Source: Actinoalloteichus fjordicus (GTDB lineage: Bacteria; Actinomycetota; Actinomycetes; Mycobacteriales; Pseudonocardiaceae). Taken from it: a stretch of DNA of 64,000 nt. The stretch lies in the NCBI RefSeq assembly GCF_001941625.1, contig NZ_CP016076.1, positions 1,116,001 to 1,180,000 of the forward strand. Direction: 5' to 3'. A program made the translations under genes and the position numbers. The notes under the pieces were generated by a model that was not told the DNA's origin, searched no databases, and worked only from the letters and a program-made list of their open reading frames with translations. Shown here piece by piece: positions 61,067 through 64,000 of this stretch. The first letter of the stretch is position 1. Every line of letters starts with the position of its first letter.

Positions 61067-61365
61067 CTGTTTCACACTCCCGACGAGAACGCACAGTGGG
61101 GCTGGTCGACTTTGCGGACCCGGCGCCCTTGAGCACCGTTCCGGCCACGCCAACAGGTGGACAGCCGCCCTTGCTGTCGCGTTCTCGATCTCGTTTCTGG
61201 TTGTTCGGGTACCGGAACGAGTCTGGCCGTCCGACGCTGCCCGCACATCGGACCGGCGGCTCGAATGGTCTTCGACGAGAGTCGAGGCGGTGATTCGACC
61301 AGAGTCGAGGACGCCCCAGCCCTCGGTCTACTGCGTCGGCAGGGAGGCGTCGCGATAATGACCAG

Positions 61366-62559
61366 GTGAAGACGGACGTCGCGCCACGACTCGGGGGGTG
61401 GCAGCAGGCCTGGCGGCTGGTGGCGGCTGCGGCACTGGGCATTCCCTTCTGGCTCGCCATCGGTGCGCAGCTGCCGCCGGGATGCGCGGCCGACACGTGT
61501 TCCTGGTTCGCCACCGTTGATCCGCTGGTCGCTCTTGGCTGCCTGACGGTGCTGCTGTGGCGGCGGCGGTTTCCGCTCGCCGTCGCCACGACGGTCGCCA
61601 TCGCCTCGACCGCGTCGGCACTCGCCACCGGTGCCGCGCTGCTGGCGCTGTGCTCGATCTCCGCTCGTCGCCGTCCGGTCGAGATCGGGATCGTCGTGCT
61701 GGCCTACGTGACCGCGTCGCAGTTCGCTCTCGGGCTCTACCCGATCCGGGCCGTGCCTAGCGCGATCTGGCTGCAACTCGCACTCCCGTTACTGAGTGCG
61801 GGCATCGCGGTGGCCATCGGCGTGGCCATCGGCGCCCGGCGGGTCGAAGTGCAGTCCTTGCGAGAACGCGCGGAGAGCGCGGAACGGGAACAGACCGCAC
61901 GAGCGGCGCAGGCACGGGCTCTGGAACGGAACCGGATCGCGCGAGAGATGCACGACGTGCTCGCGCACCGGATCTCGCTGGTCGCCATGCAGGCGGGCGT
62001 GCTGGACCACCGCAGCGATCTCACCGCCGAGGAGAACGGCGTGCTGATCCGCGGCATCGCCGAGGGCTCGCATCAGGCGCTGGAGGAACTACGCGACGTC
62101 CTCGGGGTGCTCAGGGCTGACCCGGGTGCCCCGGAACCGCCACAACCCTCCCTTGAGCGGCTCCCCGAGCTGGTCGCCGACGCCCGCACCTCCGGACTGG
62201 ACGTCACGCTCACCACCACCGTGACCGCGACACCACCCGATGCCGTCGGACGAAACTGCTACCGAATAGTCCAAGAAGGATTGACCAACGCCGCCAAGCA
62301 CGCCCCCGGCGCACGCGTACGCATCACCCTGGACGGAACGGCAGGAGACGAACTCCACATCAGCGTCCGCAATTCGCGGGCCACCCAGGAGATCGGCCGA
62401 TCGCCGACGTCGGGATTCGGCCTTCTCGGCCTCACCGAACGAATCACTCTCGCGGGCGGAGAACTCGACCACCACGCGACACCCGACGGCGGATATCTCC
62501 TCACCGCGCGGCTGCCCTGGCCCAGGCCGTCATCACGAGAAGAGAGCACGAGTGGATAA
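61366..62559 (+). CDS. NarL-family sensor histidine kinase
   Basis: A 397-residue kinase. Membrane helices span about residues 15-155. A short coiled stretch with ERAESAEREQTARAAQ leads to the phospho-His in IAREMHDVLAHRISLVAM. The ATPase domain has IVQEGLTNAAKHA and GFGLLGLTERI. The GTG start is at 61366. It overlaps the next gene by 8 bases, so the two form a co-translated pair. No transporter or other linked gene shows what it senses. Confidence 0.93.
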   Translation: MKTDVAPRLGGWQQAWRLVAAAALGIPFWLAIGAQLPPGCAADTCSWFATVDPLVALGCLTVLLWRRRFPLAVATTVAIASTASALATGAALLALCSISARRRPVEIGIVVLAYVTASQFALGLYPIRAVPSAIWLQLALPLLSAGIAVAIGVAIGARRVEVQSLRERAESAEREQTARAAQARALERNRIAREMHDVLAHRISLVAMQAGVLDHRSDLTAEENGVLIRGIAEGSHQALEELRDVLGVLRADPGAPEPPQPSLERLPELVADARTSGLDVTLTTTVTATPPDAVGRNCYRIVQEGLTNAAKHAPGARVRITLDGTAGDELHISVRNSRATQEIGRSPTSGFGLLGLTERITLAGGELDHHATPDGGYLLTARLPWPRPSSREESTSG

Positions 62560-63229
62560 CGAGCGGGAGCCGGTTCGAGTCGTCATCGTCGACGACGACC
62601 AACTGGTGCGGATGGCGCTGCGGCTCGTCCTCGACGGTGAACCGGACCTGACCGTCGTCGGAGAGGCGGCCGACGGGGATGCCGCGATCACCGTGGTGGA
62701 CGAGCAGCGGCCGGACGTCGTGCTGATGGACGTGCGGATGCCCGGCCGGGACGGCCTCAGTGCGACGCGGGAGCTGCTCACCCGGCCCGCGCCGCCGGGG
62801 GTGCTCATGCTGACGACCTTCGACTCCGACGACCTGGTGCTCGGCGCACTGCGCGCCGGAGCGCTCGGGTTCGTCCTCAAGGACACCCCGCCGTCGCGGA
62901 TCGCCGAGGCGGTGCGGACCGTCGCGGACGGCAACCCCGCGCTGTCCCCGGCGGCCACGGCACGGGTGATCGCCGCAGCCACCGGGCCGCACTCCGCCGA
63001 GGCTCGCAGTCCGGCCCGCGACGCCGCCCGAAAACGGCTGTCCACCCTGACCGAGCGCGAACTCGATACCGCTCGGGCCATCGCGGACGGGCTGGGCAAC
63101 CCGGAGATCGCCCAACGGCTGCACATCAGCATCGCGACCGTCAAAGCGCACACCGGCAACATCTTCGCCAAGCTTGCGGTCGACAACCGGGTGCAGATCG
63201 CACTCCTGGTCCGCGACGCCGAGCAGTGA
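62552..63229 (+). CDS. NarL/LuxR-type response regulator
   Basis: A 225-residue regulator. The receiver has VVIVDDDQLVR and the phospho-Asp in VVLMDVRMPGRDG, with LTTFDSDD and FVLKDT as switch segments. The HTH reads LTERELDTARAIADGLGNPEIA, then IATVKAHTGNIFAKL. GTG 62552 overlaps the kinase stop region. Completes the third two-component pair of this window. Confidence 0.94.
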   Translation: MDNEREPVRVVIVDDDQLVRMALRLVLDGEPDLTVVGEAADGDAAITVVDEQRPDVVLMDVRMPGRDGLSATRELLTRPAPPGVLMLTTFDSDDLVLGALRAGALGFVLKDTPPSRIAEAVRTVADGNPALSPAATARVIAAATGPHSAEARSPARDAARKRLSTLTERELDTARAIADGLGNPEIAQRLHISIATVKAHTGNIFAKLAVDNRVQIALLVRDAEQ

Positions 63230-63557
63230 CCAGGGCAGGCGCCACGAAGCCGATGCTGTTCGAGGAAGCTTCGCCGAGTCGCTGACGTACACCGACCGGT
63301 GAGTTGCGTCGCTGTCGACCACCGGTCCCGGAGCGGCGAGGACGGTGACCGGCGAGCCGGCGTCACCACGGCGGGCGGCGTCTCGTCGGAGGAGATCCGC
63401 GGTTGTTCGCGGGCGGGGCTGCCGTGTTCCGACCGGCCCGACCGAAGGCGGGTCGCAACCTGACAGCAGGTGTCAGGTTTCCGCTTCAGACTGGCTCCGT
63501 CAGTCGGCCCCGACACTCGAGGTGGGCCGAGACCTACGGATGAACGAGGGTGCTTCC

Positions 63558-64000
63558 ATGCGAGAGACCCCCGAGGACCTCACCGAACTGCAGGCGCTCC
63601 TGGACGCCTCGCTGCTCCGCTCGACCCCGCACCTGCGCTCGATCATCAACGCCGAGAGCACTCTGAGTGCGGAGCAGCTCACCGGGGTCCTCACCGGGAT
63701 GTGCACGCTGGCGCTGTCCACGGTGACGGCGAAGGGCGAGCCGAGGATCAGTGGCGTCGACGGCCACTTCCTGCACGGGAAGTGGCACTTCGGCACGGCG
63801 GTAGACGCTGCCAAGGCCCGTCATCTGGCGGCCCGTCCCGCCGTCAGCGCCGCACACCTGCGTGGTGAGGACCTGGGGGTGTTCACCCACGGCGTGGTGG
63901 AGGTTCTCAACCCCAGGAACGGCCAGCCTGCCGAGGACTGGCCCGATCTTCTCGCCTATCTCAAGGGCTTCTACGGCGACGACTTCTTCGACTGGGACGA
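63558..64000 (+). CDS. pyridoxamine 5'-phosphate oxidase-like flavoprotein, 3' part cut off
   Basis: An open frame runs off the right edge with about 147 codons visible. It starts MRETPEDLTELQALL, and the split-barrel core includes CTLALSTVTAKGEPRISGVDG, HGKWHFGTAVDAAKARHL and VSAAHLRGED. This is the FMN/F420-binding fold of PPOX proteins, which reduce small molecules or bind haem or cofactors. ATG 63558 has GAGG eight bases upstream; ATG 63540 is in frame as an alternative. The function cannot be refined without the C-terminus. Confidence 0.8.
   Translation, partial: MRETPEDLTELQALLDASLLRSTPHLRSIINAESTLSAEQLTGVLTGMCTLALSTVTAKGEPRISGVDGHFLHGKWHFGTAVDAAKARHLAARPAVSAAHLRGEDLGVFTHGVVEVLNPRNGQPAEDWPDLLAYLKGFYGDDFFDWD

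Noticed and set aside
1-64000. CRISPR arrays, insertion sequences, integrases and phage genes
   Set aside because: No regularly spaced repeats, transposase motifs or integrase motifs were noticed; the only mobility hint is the tRNA 3' fragment.

Overview
The window is high-GC actinomycete DNA: strong third-position GC, many GTG and TTG starts, mycofactocin-type and ECF41-type proteins, and NarL-type two-component pairs. The style fits a filamentous actinomycete, possibly Pseudonocardiaceae; the genus is inference only. No rRNA, CRISPR array, intact tRNA, integrase or transposase was found.

Left edge (1-1790). A partial unknown gene is followed by a gene-poor, decayed stretch. It holds the 3' end of a tRNA-Ala-like gene (901-934) and a broken family-2 glycosyltransferase. 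This looks like an insertion or island boundary.

Biosynthetic gene cluster (about 1.8-36.8 kb). The core is a strongly split NRPS/PKS assembly line: A-PCP, free C, KS-AT-ACP-aminotransferase-C, A-PCP-C, free A, C-PCP, C-PCP-PCP-TE, free A, free PCP and an MbtH protein. Tailoring and precursor genes are a glycine-type amidinotransferase, a mycofactocin-type SDR, two His-box membrane oxidases (fatty-acid-desaturase fold), a PLP enzyme, two SAM methyltransferases and a SyrB2-like non-heme iron halogenase. Export is by a heterodimeric ABC exporter with one dead ATP site. Two SpoU rRNA 2'-O-methyltransferases sit at the left edge and suggest self-resistance at the ribosome. Together these suggest a chlorinated, guanidine-rich peptide with one malonate-derived beta-amino acid unit. 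A Thr-like adenylation code plus the halogenase points to 4-chlorothreonine. A desaturase-like oxidase paired with a PLP enzyme suggests gamma-hydroxyarginine and a cyclic arginine such as enduracididine. I recognise no known compound with this combination.

Right part (37-64 kb). This is ordinary accessory chromosome: a CNNM-type transporter pair; an ABC-2 transporter with a two-component system; an isochorismatase-like hydrolase beside a dead LysR gene; two more two-component systems; a CPBP protease; a HxlR/NAD-epimerase divergent pair; a quinone reductase; three alpha/beta hydrolases; a SnoaL-tailed ECF sigma factor; a Trm11-like methyltransferase; an S33 peptidase; and a truncated pyridoxamine-oxidase-like gene. 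Between them lie several decayed 3' ends of genes whose intact relatives are in the same window (37.1, 40.1, 51.7 kb), plus other fragments, so the flank has been repeatedly rearranged.
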